A stretch of 64,000 nucleotides of DNA from Syncephalastrum monosporum B8922 (GCA_000697355.1 JNEN01000724.1:1-64000); one strand, 5' to 3'; shown: positions 10,983-22,654, counted from the first letter of the stretch. A program made the numbers and translations. The notes: generated by a model not told the origin, from the sequence alone.

Positions 10983-12248
10983 TTATAAAAGTCGATCCTT
11001 GTCTTCTGGGGTCATCCGAACAGAACGGGCCCTGCTCTTGTAGTCGTCCCACGGCAGATAGGTGCCACAGAGTTTACGGTGACCGGTGAATGCACTGCGG
11101 CCATGGAGAACGCGCCAGTTATCAAAGAGAACGACGCGACCTGGCTTGAGCGGATCCCAGCGCTCGTTCTTTTTATCCTTCAAGATTTTGTTCCACAGAA
11201 AAAGGGCGTCGTAAAAGGCCTCGAGCTGAGTAGAGCTGAGGTGGTTCATGGCAGAGCGATCGTTGTTGTTGTATCTGACTTGGAAGAGCTGGCCATCGGG
11301 ACCATGGTTCAGGATAGGGAATGCACGCGGGGTAGGCACAATGAGAATGCCATTGTCGCCGGCCGAGTGGGTTGGAACGGGCGTGTTGGACAAGACGCGG
11401 TAGGCTTCGGGTGATGCGCTCTTGAGCTGAGCAGCGACACTGAAACCATCGACAAAGAGCGAGTCGCCCCCCTCCCCTTCGAACTCGGTCTTGTGGAACA
11501 TCTGGAGACCACACGGCTCGGTAAAATAGGTGTTGTCTGTATGCGCACCGAGGGAGAGGTTGGTGTAGGCCGTGTCGGCATGGGACATGTCTGCGACAAC
11601 CGACCACATCCCTGACGAGTAGTGTGTTTCGCGCAAAAAGCAGATGCGTCGTGCAAGCGCTTCAGTGGCTTCCATCGTGCGAGGCACGTTCTCCACAAAG
11701 CCAATGCCGTATGTCTCGAGGTCACTGAGCCACTGCTTGAGGCCGTCGTCGGTCGTCATGACTGCTTCGTGGTCGACCGCCTTGACCGGCATCCCGTTCT
11801 CATCCGCAAAGGTCGCGTTATCCCACAGGACGGGTCGCTTGCCCTGCAGGGGTTCAGACGTGCGCAGGATGGGGCTGTACGAGTGTGTGTGGAGCCAGTC
11901 CCAGGCATAGCTCGACCGGTGACCGTCCGGCCAGGTGATCTCCAGGCCTTGCTCGGTGCTGTCCACAGCCGTAGGCTCAATGTCGCGTGGAATGTTAAAC
12001 GTATCGACGAGGCGTTGCCGTGTTTCTTGGTGATAGCACTGAGGACAATGGCAATGATCACGCAGCCAGAAATGGTGGAAGACGGACGTTTTGCGTGCAT
12101 TCCATTCGAGGTACACTTGCTTGTCATTTGCAATCCCTGCGCGCTGTGGGGTTGCACCTGTGCCTGGAAGCTGCTTGCGTGCGTTGGGCTTATGAAACCG
12201 TGCGGCAGAGGTGGACAAGACTCGTTGACCAATGAGACGACGGAGCAT
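10983..12248 (-). CDS. Trimethyllysine dioxygenase (carnitine biosynthesis, step 1)
   Basis: Single exon, 421 residues, close to the usual family length. It is a 2-oxoglutarate/Fe(II) oxygenase that hydroxylates N6-trimethyllysine, the first step of carnitine synthesis. The N-terminus (MLRRLIGQRVLSTSAARF) is Arg/Ser-rich and fits a mitochondrial presequence. Residues 60-75 (WLRDHCHCPQCYH) are the Cys/His N-terminal module typical of TMLH/BBOX proteins. The iron triad is visible as H236 and D238 (GAHTDNTYF) and H382 (RVLHGRSAF), with a probable 2-oxoglutarate-binding Arg following. The ATG at 12248 was preferred to an in-frame TTG three codons upstream. A decayed copy lies at 3390-4135, and an ALDH9-like gene lies 3 kb upstream on the same strand. 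gamma-Butyrobetaine dioxygenase is a related alternative, but the overall pattern fits TMLH better. Confidence 0.85.
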   Translation of the reverse strand: MLRRLIGQRVLSTSAARFHKPNARKQLPGTGATPQRAGIANDKQVYLEWNARKTSVFHHFWLRDHCHCPQCYHQETRQRLVDTFNIPRDIEPTAVDSTEQGLEITWPDGHRSSYAWDWLHTHSYSPILRTSEPLQGKRPVLWDNATFADENGMPVKAVDHEAVMTTDDGLKQWLSDLETYGIGFVENVPRTMEATEALARRICFLRETHYSSGMWSVVADMSHADTAYTNLSLGAHTDNTYFTEPCGLQMFHKTEFEGEGGDSLFVDGFSVAAQLKSASPEAYRVLSNTPVPTHSAGDNGILIVPTPRAFPILNHGPDGQLFQVRYNNNDRSAMNHLSSTQLEAFYDALFLWNKILKDKKNERWDPLKPGRVVLFDNWRVLHGRSAFTGHRKLCGTYLPWDDYKSRARSVRMTPEDKDRLL

Positions 12249-13778
12249 CGAGAGCAAGAAGAAGGAAGAACGAGTCGTGTGTGTGTGTGTGTGTGTGGGG
12301 AGGGGTGGAGAAACACCCGGAAACTTGGGCTCAGCACAGAAAATAGAAAATGTCGTGCCACAAAATGTCGTCAGTAAACTACACGTTTCACGAGTTTAAC
12401 CAACGAGTGTATACTGCGTCTCGTTCCACCTTGTTCAAATATCAGCAGTATTATAGTCACGAACCAGGTTGTACTATATATTAGCATTATAGCTCACCGT
12501 ATTTCCTCTCTCGTGACGCGACATTGTCGTGTCAGAATATGTTATTATGAATAGGCTCACTATTGCCAACAGAATGATGCAGACGCAGCTGTTTAGTGGT
12601 AATTCTGAGAACCAAAAGCAAAAGCAAAGGATGAAAAGACCTTTGACTTGGTTCTGCGACTTTCTGCTGTGGCGCCACAGGATTATCTCGGTTCATTTTT
12701 TTTTTTAACAAAAACTGGCTATCAAAGTTTCAACTGAGCGACAGATTAAAGCATTATACCGAGATAAATAAGCTTGCATAAAGTTAGAGTGCGTAAACGA
12801 AGAAAAGAAAAGTCCAAAAAAGATTGGACTGCGTCGAACAGCGAGCAATAACTAACAATCCGTATGAAGCCTTTGTCTCCAGAACTCAATGGAAGGAACT
12901 TTTATGAAACATAATATAAGTATATTTGTTTTTTTGTTAATGAATCCGAGTGCTCGTTATCATAGTGAAAGAGATCATCATAATTTACCGTATCAAATAA
13001 TTGACTGTGTCGTGTGGCTCGTTCCATTAATTTGTTTTGTTCGTGTGTGGGTCTTTGTAATGCATAAATGCTAGTTTGACAAGCGATCTGCCGCATCTGA
13101 TACACAAAGAGTGAGATACGGTGCAGATCACAATGTCATATACGAACGGCATGCCTCCTCAGTATACGAACAAGAGCAGTCAGTTGATCTATTCTTTGCA
13201 ACCTGCTGGGCTCAGCCATGGCGGACAAGCTAAGGCTATATTCCGTAGTGGAAGTTCAAAAATCAGCCAGGCCTGAACAAAGCCCTGCCACCGCCTGCGT
13301 GAGCATGTTTTGGCTTACGACCCTTGTGCGATGAAGATCCGAGGACCTTTTCTTACGAGATGGATTTGTCCGGAGGACATACACTCGTGGACGCCTCTAT
13401 TGTGTGTGCTGTAGAAGACATGGCATCGCAACTTGGGCTCCACCCGTCAACAACCGCCGTCTCTTGCTTTATAATCAAGGAACGACGAAGGACACAGCAA
13501 TAGCTATATTATCTACGCAGTACATGTCAGATACAGCAGCATATGTATTAACCAACCACCCTTGTTGGACTCAGTAATGGGAGTTCATGCACGACACGGT
13601 ATATATATATATATGTATATATAAATGTGATGAGAGAACAGACTGGAAAAATGGGGATAGGGTGCGAGTTATAATAGTAGAGTACTTACAAGACAGATCG
13701 ATAATAAGGAAAAAAAAAAAGAGGAAAGGGTAAAATAAAGAGGAAAGAAATCTAAGTGAAAGATTGCTCTAAATGGTT
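12249..13778. other. Intergenic region upstream of TMLH
   Basis: It contains GT repeats (12280-12300), a TATATA run near 13600-13625 and AT-rich sequence. A 47-codon frame at 13134-13279 is too short to support. No gene is recognised. Confidence 0.4.
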
Positions 13779-15120
13779 TTAGCCATGGACACGCACGCCG
13801 TCCTCTTGCACAGCGCGCGACTGCTCTCCTTGCTCCTTGTTTTCGCCCACCAGTTCATAAAACTTGTCGAGCTGGTGCTGCTCAATCGCATAGGTATTCT
13901 GCGGGGCAGGGAACGTGCCGGCCTTGACCTCATCATGATACTCTTTGAGGGCGTTGACCATGATCTGGCCCAGGTTAGCATACTGCTTGGTAAATCTATA
14001 AAGCGAGTTGAGTCTCTCCACTGCACAGCCATGCCTCGTGTAAATGCTTACTTGGGAACAAAGCGATCAAAGAGACCGAGCGCATCGTTCTGAACGAGGA
14101 CTTGGCCGGAGCACTGAGCGCCAGCGCCAATGCCAATGGTTGGTACGGTCAGGTGTCGGGTGATGTATGCCGCGATTGGGGGCGGGATAGCCTCGAGAAC
14201 GATACAGAACGCTCCGGCTTCCTGGACGGCCAGGGCATCCTGGAGGAGTCGCTCGGCCTGCTTGGCCGTCTTGCCTTGGACGCGGAAACCGCCCAGAGCC
14301 GACTGGCGCTGCGGGGTCAAGCCAATGTGGCCGACGACCGGCACACCTACACGTGTGATACGCTCGATGGTCGCAGCCATTTCCTGGCCGCCCTCGAGTT
14401 TGACTGCCTCGGCGTTGGCTTCCTTCATGAAGCGCATCGAGGCGCGCACGGCCTCCTCGGGGCTGACTTCAAAGCTGCCATAAGGCAAGTCGACGACCAA
14501 GAAGGGGGCTTTGCAGCCACGTGCGACAGCGCGGCAGTGATGAAGCATTTCCTACATCCCATTAAAAATGATAAGAGCGGGTGAGCTATGGCCCGCCGAT
14601 AGCATATATGAAGCGTGAGTGAGTGAGTACCTCTACGGTCAGGGGATTTGTGGAGTCGTAGCCTAGTGCAACCATAGCAAGCGAGTCACCCACGAGACAC
14701 ATGTCAATCCCCGCCCGGTCGACCATCATGCCCGATGGGTAATCCTGCGCTGTCATCATGGTAATAGGCTCGCCATTCTTGTACATTCGGTTGATTGTCT
14801 TGATGGTCACCTTGGATCCTGCATGGCTGGGTCAGCGGACCGTCTCACAGAACATGACAAAGCATAATATGCGAAAAGAAAGGGGTTCCACTGTCTTGTG
14901 CAACCCCAATTGGGAAAAAAAAAAAAAAAAAAACCAAAAAAAACACAAGAGACTCACTTGCTACGGCACCCCCGGCAGCACCTGCCTTTTGCTGCGGCGT
15001 CATGGGAGGGCTGGAATAGGGCCTGGTCTGCATAGCCAGGACGAGGCTAGGGCGGACGATGGGTCGGCTGCTCTTGACCTGAGCAAGCCATCGAGGCTGG
15101 AGAAGGGCTCGTCGAAACAT
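13779..15120 (-). CDS. panB: Ketopantoate hydroxymethyltransferase (pantothenate synthesis)
   Basis: Exons are 14958-15120, 14631-14818, 14052-14551 and 13779-13995, giving 355 residues. The enzyme transfers a hydroxymethyl group from methylene-tetrahydrofolate to 2-oxoisovalerate, the first committed step towards pantothenate and CoA. Exon 1 encodes an Arg-rich, acid-poor leader ([15 protein letters not shown]) that fits a mitochondrial targeting peptide. The mature part carries family motifs: [25 protein letters not shown] (metal-binding Asp), [24 protein letters not shown], and IGIGAG near the C-terminus. All three introns are GT-AG. The first (139 nt) contains a run of 19 A on the plus strand. 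It lies on the same strand as TMLH and the aldehyde dehydrogenase, and only 224 bp separate its start from the latter's stop. Confidence 0.93.
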
Positions 15121-15344
15121 GACTAAAATTCGCAAAGAATATGTGAGGGGAATAAAAATAAAAAACGGATTGTCATCGGAAATGGTTTGGAAAAGCTGTG
15201 CTGAGTTATCCTCGATTTCTTTCAACCGGATTTGACATATCGAGACATTTCATGACATTTCCTCGACCGCCGCGCAAAACACAACCAAACACCCCCCATC
15301 CCGCTCCCACACAGAAATCCGCTTATGCGAAAGTGTGGAAAATT

Positions 15345-16793
15345 TTATAAATGTGTCACGACCGTCTTGGTAAACGTAAATTCATCCAGGGCGGCCTGGC
15401 CCAGGTCCTTGCCGACACCGGACAAACCTCGCCCGCCAAAGGGCGCATAGGGCGGCATGACGTTGTACGTGTTGATCCACACGTAGCCTGTACGCAGCCG
15501 ATGCGCGACCTGCGCCGCGGCTGGGTAGCTGCGCGAAAAGACGCCGGCAGCCAGGCCGTAGGGGAGTGCGTTGGCGCGGCGGACGGCGTCCTCCACGTGT
15601 GAAAAGGGCGTGAGCACAGATAGAATGGGGCCAAAGATCTCCTCGGTTGCCAAGGGATCGGTGTCTTCCACGTGGGTATAGACCGACGGTGGTACAAAGA
15701 AGCCTGCATCAAGCGCGTTGTCGTCTGCGCTCATGTCCGGCGCTCTATGCGAACGGTACTGCATCACGCGGTCGTACTGCGCTTGATCAATCAGCGGGCC
15801 ATAGACCGACGACGACGCCAGCGATGAGGATGCTGATAACGCGGCTGCCGGCGCCTTGGTCGCAGGCCTCCACGTCTGGAGACGGTCCCGGATCGCATCA
15901 CAGAGCGAGTCATGCACGTCGCGGTGGACGAGCACGCGTGCCACCGCACAGCAGTTTTGCCCCGCGTTCGAGAATGCACCCATCGTGATATTGTCTGCCG
16001 CGAGGTCGAGATCCGCGTCCGGTAGGACGACAACCGCATTCTTGCCACCGCACTCGAGGGTGAGGGGCAAGAGGCGGTCAGCGCTGTCCCGCAGGATATG
16101 CTGGCCGACGTGGGTTGAGCCGGTGAAGCTGGCACGGTCGACCGCGTGCAGAATCCCGCGACCGACGTCTGCCCCGCCCGGAAGGACTTGCAGCACGCCT
16201 TCCGGGAGCGCCTTGGACAGGCCCAGCGCCAGCGACGTCAGCGGCGTCTGCGGCGCTGGTTTCAGCAGGACGGTGTTGCCAGCTGCCAGCGCAGGCCCCA
16301 GTTTCCACCCGGCGAGCATGAGCGGATAGTTGAACGACGTGATCAGCCCGACGACGCCGTAAGGCTCGCATACCGTCGCGGTCTGCAGCCCGTCGCGCCA
16401 CACATGGGTGCCCTGCTGCTTGTCGGCCCAGCCGCCATAGTAACGCAGCGTCTCGACGGTTTCGTCCACTTCGCCGGCTGCGTCTGCCTCGGGTTTGCCC
16501 GTCTGTGCCATCTCGAGCGCCATGTAGTCGATTCGCTCCCGTGCAATGTGGTCTGCCAGAGCCAGCAGCGCATCGCGTCGTCGACTCGGGTAGCGCTGCC
16601 ATTCGGGCTGGGCATCACGTGCGCCTTGCACGGCGTCCTTGACGTGTGCGTCGGTGGCATCGTGCACGGTGTGAGCAATCCGCTTCGTCGTCGGATCGAC
16701 CAATGCCCTTGGGTGTGGAGATGTCACGAGACGGTGGGCAATGACAGGTCCTGCTGCTTTGCCGGCGGAAAGGTGTCTTGTTAAAGCTGACAT
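15345..16793 (-). CDS. NAD-dependent aldehyde dehydrogenase, ALDH9/betaine-aldehyde type
   Basis: Intronless, 482 residues, normal family length. Catalytic residues are visible: N155 (TSFNYPL), K178 (LLKPAP), E247 (LTLECGGKNA) and nucleophile C281 (FSNAGQNC). The cofactor-binding FTGS loop lies at 223-226, and EEIFGPILSV is near residue 385. The ETLRYYGGWADK segment resembles the ALDH9/betaine-aldehyde group, whose members oxidise 4-trimethylaminobutyraldehyde in carnitine synthesis or betaine aldehyde. A residue stretch rich in Ala/Ser (about 305-320) looks like a lineage-specific insertion. The nearby TMLH gene favours the carnitine role, but this is an inference from context. The GC-rich coding sequence contrasts with its flanks. 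Confidence 0.85.
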   Translation of the reverse strand: MSALTRHLSAGKAAGPVIAHRLVTSPHPRALVDPTTKRIAHTVHDATDAHVKDAVQGARDAQPEWQRYPSRRRDALLALADHIARERIDYMALEMAQTGKPEADAAGEVDETVETLRYYGGWADKQQGTHVWRDGLQTATVCEPYGVVGLITSFNYPLMLAGWKLGPALAAGNTVLLKPAPQTPLTSLALGLSKALPEGVLQVLPGGADVGRGILHAVDRASFTGSTHVGQHILRDSADRLLPLTLECGGKNAVVVLPDADLDLAADNITMGAFSNAGQNCCAVARVLVHRDVHDSLCDAIRDRLQTWRPATKAPAAALSASSSLASSSVYGPLIDQAQYDRVMQYRSHRAPDMSADDNALDAGFFVPPSVYTHVEDTDPLATEEIFGPILSVLTPFSHVEDAVRRANALPYGLAAGVFSRSYPAAAQVAHRLRTGYVWINTYNVMPPYAPFGGRGLSGVGKDLGQAALDEFTFTKTVVTHL

Positions 16794-16944
16794 GGATTCA
16801 TGTAATAAATTACTTTTTTTGCATGGGGATTTGGCCCATTTTTATTTGCAATACATACTGTATACGTCGGCATGAGAGATTTATGAATAGTGCTGAAAAG
16901 AGAAAGAAAAGCAAAGTTTGTGCATACGATGACCAGGGAGTGTC

Positions 16945-17790
16945 TTATTGGAGAGGCTGCTCAAGTTCTGGTGTGTGTAAAGGATAATGGTGGTTTATCG
17001 TGAAGAAAGTGTGTTGCAAGCATCCTTTATTCGTGAAGCCTCTTGGGTAATCGTTCCACTGGTCAATACACGCACCCAGTGCCTGTACATGGTCTTTGGT
17101 GACCTGAGGATATGAGGTAATATCGCAAGCTTGAGCGTATTTTCTAGAAACCGATGCAGGTCGAATGATGATGATGATTATAAAGCGGGTGATGTGTATC
17201 CACTCAACGGCGCGCAAAAAGCCGTTTTCTTTGTCAATGTTATTTATGCTGCCGCGGAAGATGGGTAGTGTGAAAGGGTGAGAATCAGCTATGTAGCTTT
17301 CTAGGTCTCTCATCTGTCTATCCGTGAATCTGAACGGGCTCTTGGTCTGTGAAATATCAGAATACCATAATCCCCACTTGGAAGCTTGATGAAGAGCTGC
17401 TCTGTCATATTAACTCAAGGTCAGTGGAAACTTTTGAGGCTTGCGAGAAATGACACCTTGTCTAGGGCGTGAACCTCGTTTACGTACTGCAAACTGGCAA
17501 ACGTGCACATTTTCTGGTACCAGTTCACCGGGAGAAGCAGGAGGAAAAGAAAGACGCCCGTTGATTATTGTACCTTTTATCAACAACAATGGCAATATCG
17601 TGCAAGCATGTGGGAGGAGTGCCCAGACATCTTGCTTCGTGCCGATATGTTTCTCTTCCAATACAAGGTAACAAACCTTTTGCTGTTCACTCTTGACCAT
17701 CTTGGCATTTGACGCAGAATCCTTGGTTTTCTAATATTGTTGAATCATCGCGCAAAGGGCCGAAGGACGGGTATGTCTTTTGGCTCATGC
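16945..17790 (-). pseudogene. Probable relic of a transposon-encoded protein
   Basis: Two minus-strand open stretches (17410-17700 and about 16945-17355) are broken by stops and frame changes. The downstream one contains AVEWIHITRF and, further on, FTINHHYPLHTPE. In my recollection this spacing (W-I-x-F, then T-x-N-x-H-Y-x-x-H-x-P) recurs in DUF4218-like regions of fungal CACTA/Plavaka-type elements. The isoleucine run at 17166-17180 corresponds to an ATGATG repeat. It is not an intact gene, and the assignment is tentative. Confidence 0.35.
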
Positions 17791-18022
17791 TTGTTTGTAG
17801 CAGATAATTACTCTCAGTGCGGATTTCTTTCCCCTCTTCTGTCGCCTGGAACCGTCAGCGTATTATACGAATACAAAAGAAAACGCTCTGCAGTTGCGGA
17901 TAAGGGCATTATTTTCACAATTTCAGAAATCTGTACAGAAATGGGTGCATGGGGTGGGATGCGTTCGGAAACGAATAGGACAGGAGGGGACATGATAAAT
18001 AAGAAGAAGAATAAATACAAGC

Positions 18023-20605
18023 TCAAGTAACAAGCTGACGGATATGGCCTGAGATGCAGTTCTTGACCTGAGCACTCACGCCCGGGCACTGGCTGACATT
18101 GAGGTATTGCAGGTGGGACGGCTCCATGGCTTGCATGATCCCGATACCCGTGATACGAACGCATCCACGCAGCGACAAGCGTGCCAGCGTCGCCGCGCGT
18201 TCCCGCAGCAGGGTCGCCACCGACGCGTCCGAGACCGCCGCACCACAAAAGCTGCAGTCTAGCACCTGCAAATGCTGGAGGCGCCTCGCCATCTCTTCCA
18301 CCGCCGTGTCGCTCAGCGCACAGCAAAAGTTGATCTTGATCTGCTCTAGGTTGGGTGCGGCCAGAATCAGCGCCACGATCGCCTTATCGCTCAAAAAACT
18401 GCAGTCGGTTAGGTCGATTGCCGCCAGAGCGTTGAAGTGCGCGGTATCAGCCCACATCTCGAATGCGCCGTCGTTGATCTTGGTGCACCGCTGCAACGTC
18501 AGTCTTTGGAGCGTGGTGGCATTGTGCATCGCGAGGGTCTGCATGGTCTGATAGGTGAGGTTCTTGCAGTAGGACAGATTCAGGGTTTCGAGGTGGCTCA
18601 GGTGTGGCAGAGCGAGGGCCATCCCGGCGTCGGTCACCTTGCGGCAGTTGGACAGGTTCAGGTGCTTGAGCTGGCTGCAACTGTCGGCGATGGCCTGCAG
18701 GCTCTTGTTCGTCAAGAGCCAGCATGAATTCAGATCGAGACTTTCGAGATTGCTCGCCTGCCCGACGAGCTGGATAATGCTCTGGTCGGTGAGATGGTAG
18801 CATTTCGCGAGGGACAGCGCCCGCGTCCGTCCGCTCACGAGCCTGCTCAGGCTTGCTAGCACGTCGTCGGCCATGCGCGTGTTGAACGGGCTCAAATCCA
18901 TCGTCTGCAGCACGCGCTCGTCCGCATCGACAAATAACTTACAATATCGCGATGCGAGTGAGAACTGGACAAGGCTGGCCAGGTCGAGGTAGTTGAGGAT
19001 GCGCGCCAGAAGCGCCGGGTCGACCGAGGTCAGTCGGTCGGTGGTCGTCGTCGGGATAGCGGGCGAGACAGGGGACACGGACGGCCGCGAAGGAGGCGGG
19101 CTGATCTCGCGGACTTTGGCGTTGGCGACCGCGAGCAGAGTGGGATCCGACCAGACCGCAATACTGGGTCGTCGCCCCCGTGTCGCTTGCTCGCGCAAAT
19201 GACGGGCAGGCGTCTCTGGCAGCGTAGGGTCTTGGTCGCTGCTCGTCGAGCACACCGAGTTGGCATCGATCCCTGCCAGCCTGCCGCTGCTCAGGTCTTG
19301 CCTGTCGGCTGATACAAAATCGGCCGCGCCTTCTACACATGTCCAAATCATAGCCATGGTTAAAAACAACAACAACAACAACAAAAAAAAGGAGTGGATG
19401 CGTTCATTCTGCTTTGTTTTGCCTTGATTTACCTGTGATCGTGTCGGCCTTCGGCTAAACGTCGGCATATTTTTTTTTTCGTCAATGGCCGTCATTCCAA
19501 TCCAACGTGTTTATTGTTTTTTCTTTTTTTTCTTACCTGTTGATTGATCTTTTGCAGGGTTTGATCGGCGAGCATCTTGAAGCGCTCGATCAAATCAGGA
19601 TAGCTCGTGCACACCTGCTTAAAGTCTGCTTTGCTGAGCACGAGCACTTGGACAGTCGTGATGGCTCGGACGTAGGCTGTGCGCGGCATATCGAGTAAGA
19701 TCGCAATCTCGCCAAAGTAGCCGCCGGGTCCGAGTCGAGCCACGGCTGCACCAGAGTCGGTTTTCTCGTGTGTCGTCACTTGGACCGTTCCTGATCAGAA
19801 GAAGAAAGTTAATGAAAAAACGAGGTCACTCCTTGATTTGCTGTGCTGTTGTCTAGGATGCAACGTGCAACTTGCCATCAACAATAAAGTACATTTCAGT
19901 CCCGATGTCCCCTTTGTGGATGATGGTCGAGTTGGGCACATAGTTGCGGGGCTCCACACACAGCGAAATGTGATGCAGGAACGCCTCCGGGCATTGGTGG
20001 AAAAACGAGACCTTGTCCAAAAGCTGGCGGGCCCCTGGCATCTTGCCCTGTTCGTCGTGCGCCTTGGTGTACTTTGTCTTTTGCAGCAGCGCCAGTCGCT
20101 CCTGGGCCTCGAAGCGCAGGACCTGCTCCACGTCCGGGTACGCCGGCAACAGCGCAGCCACCTTGTCGGCCGTCAGCACGCCCACCGTCGTCGCTGTCCG
20201 CGCCATCACGGTCGCCGTGCGCGGCATCGAATACAGAATGCCAATCTCGCCGAAACAGGCTCCGCGCCGCAGCGTCGCATAGATTCGCTCCGAGTCAGGC
20301 GAGCAGACGTCCACCGACCCGCGCAGGATGAAAAACATGGCCCGTGCCGCTTCTCCTTCGGCAATAATCACGTCACGCGGCCCATACGTGCGGCACACCA
20401 GGCTGCAGGCGACCTGCTCCAGGAATTGCGGATTGTTCGACCGCTGAAAGATCGAGTGCGTGCGCAATGCTTCGAGGATCTCGGGCGGCACGTCTTCTTC
20501 TGACGGTCGGCGGTTCGTGGCTGCAGTGGACGGTGCGGGCAGCTCATTCGGAGCACCCCACAGATGCTGCTGCTGCTGATGGGGCTGCGGCTGTTGTAAA
20601 ATCAT
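18023..20605 (-). CDS. Cyclic-nucleotide-binding, F-box and LRR fusion protein
   Basis: Exons are 19876-20605, 19537-19790, 19433-19454 (22-nt microexon) and 18023-19332, giving 771 residues. Two cNMP-binding beta-barrel domains come first, at about residues 45-170 and 190-330. Both show the phosphate-binding-cassette shape (CFGEIGILYSMPRTATV and YFGEIAILLDMPRTAYV). A Ser/Pro linker follows, then an F-box-like motif (DPALLARILNYLDLASLVQFSLA), then about nine AMN1-type leucine-rich repeats of the form xLxxLxLxxCxxLTDxxL. The protein would be an SCF substrate receptor with a cyclic-nucleotide sensor, or a PKA-regulatory-like scaffold; this is inferred. Intron 1 (19791-19875) is GC-AG with GCAAGT. 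The ATG at 20605 was chosen over an upstream in-frame GTG. It starts with a Gln-rich tail. Confidence 0.88.
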
Positions 20606-22654
20606 GAAGGACAGGAGAACTAGCACTCAGGAAAAGAGGAGGAAAGAACTCGTTTCTTTGGTGTTCCGCATGAACGGGGAGATTGAAACCATTGTATCAT
20701 TGGCGTGTGCACTTTCTGATACCGTTTCTGTCGAGGAAAAAATAATATCCCGCTCCCCCCCCCATTCTCCACAGAATCTTTCTCTTTTTCTCTCTTTGGC
20801 CAGGTTTTATGTCTCGGTGATATCAGTATCTATTTCTTTGTGTGTGTGTGTGTGTTCTCACGCGCTACATATGCAGGCCGAGTAGATCTCTATCCTCTAC
20901 CATTGTTTACTCTATTATTTACACGACGGCCCTTCTGGTGGCTCTTCCCAGTCGGGCTATGATGCTTGATATGCTTGCTTTCTATGTTTTGGTAATGTTA
21001 TGTATCATTGAAGAACTCAAATAGAACCAATGAGGTATTGATGCTGCATATGGCATGACCCTCATCATCAGTGCGTAAACGAGAGCAAGCTCAATCGTTC
21101 ATGAAAAGTACCAGTACTGGGATACTGTGTACTGCAGTTTAGAAAAATGACATTTTGCGTTACACAAATCTTACAGTCATGCAAGAATGACATGCGTGGG
21201 TGAATCATTGGGTTTGCATGCGGCTGGGATTGGTCCTCTTTTTTCTAGATGACATCTATGGTAATCAATGGGTTCTTTATCACCATCATGACCTTTTGAG
21301 CCGATAGATAAGGCGTGTCTGCTTTTGACGCCCTCACCAGGCTATCATTCCTTGTAGCTAATGTTTCACGCGCCGCTTCTGTTTATCTTTCTAGTTTTTA
21401 TCGGTCTCAAAAATTCCAAAAGTGCTCAAAAGAGGTTCAATGTCAGTGGAATAACCATACGAAAAAGGACGGCTAATATAGGAACGTCAAACGAAGTAGA
21501 AGTGGGGTTATCTATTTCGTATCGATTTTACGTTTCCCACGCACATATAGAATACTCCAGCGATCATACATTTTCTATGGGTTTCCTTGCTAAATGGGAC
21601 AACCGCATGGCAGGCTATGGTTTCATCGTTTCGTATCCCCTACCTGCTGTCATTGTAATCCTGCAATTAGTATATTACACTTGTATCTTTCTTGGAAATG
21701 CTCTAGCTACGCCATCTATTTCTCTCTCTTCAAGATTTTTGACTTTCTGTAATTAAGCACGCACCAAAGCTTCTGTAAGCTCACAGCAGGAAGTAGGCGG
21801 TAGTACATTCTAGTTGCATCAGCCGCTTCCAGCACAATATGGCTTATGGTACTTCTTGTATTTAGATGCCAGCAGGCAGCGATCCGCTTTGCCATCTGAC
21901 CTCGATGAAGACCGTGACGCCTTCCTTTGCACTACATGTCGCCTTCCCACCGATCTTCCTTTTGCTGCCCTGCCCTCAGGTATATTTAGGAGAGAGGGAA
22001 AATTTTTACGCAGGCTTTTGCTTTTATCAGACGAACGGATATGTATATACACATGTACATATTCCCGCGGCATACGGACACCAGCTACGGGCGTACATCA
22101 GCATGCATGTGTCCAAGAGCTTGATCTATTTAAACACAGGAACATCTGTCATATACGGGCTGCTGTATCACTATAATGCGTTCTATTTTGTTGCCATCTA
22201 TCACTGTTCTCCTTTTTATGCCAAGTATATCTATTTGCGCCATGGCTCCTCCTCCCAGAAGCACCAGCAATATCTTGAGCCTTATAAGGACCGAATTCCA
22301 GCTGTTGAGGTAGTAGCGACAGGAAAAGGAGGAGCCGGCCAGAGGACCTCAGTAACCTAAACAAAAGTACGTTATATACAATCAATCCTCAAGAGCTTTG
22401 CAGGATTTATCTTTTTAGACATCCTATCTATCACTTGATAGATATATGCAGACCCAATAAAATTCTACAGAGATCCAATATGGTGGAAATATTGGCATTC
22501 AGTATACAAATGCGCAACACTCAATCAGTCGACTGTAAGAAAGACTCGGTGTGCATGGTTCAATCTTTTAATCAGACTGCATAGCATAGGGTCGCGATAA
22601 TGCGCTTCAAAAGACACACAAAGAGAAATAAAACTGTCTCACTATTCTTGCATT
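20606..22654. other. 2-kb intergenic region without recognised gene
   Basis: This divergent spacer between the cNMP/F-box gene and the homeobox gene contains CT-rich and GT-repeat sequence near 20770-20860. Open frames at 21361-21756 and 21866-22360 show no recognisable domain, low-complexity composition and no good splice continuation. Confidence 0.45.

Noticed and set aside
12280..12300. GT repeat near TMLH considered as a CRISPR or regulatory array
   Set aside because: Simple dinucleotide microsatellite, common in this DNA; there is no spacer-repeat structure, and no CRISPR array occurs anywhere in the window.
11622..12377. 251-codon plus-strand frame
   Set aside because: It is antisense to TMLH, whose conserved iron-binding motifs show the minus strand is coding.
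21361..22360. Two open frames of 131 and 164 codons
   Set aside because: No recognisable domain, odd composition and no splice continuation; probably chance frames.
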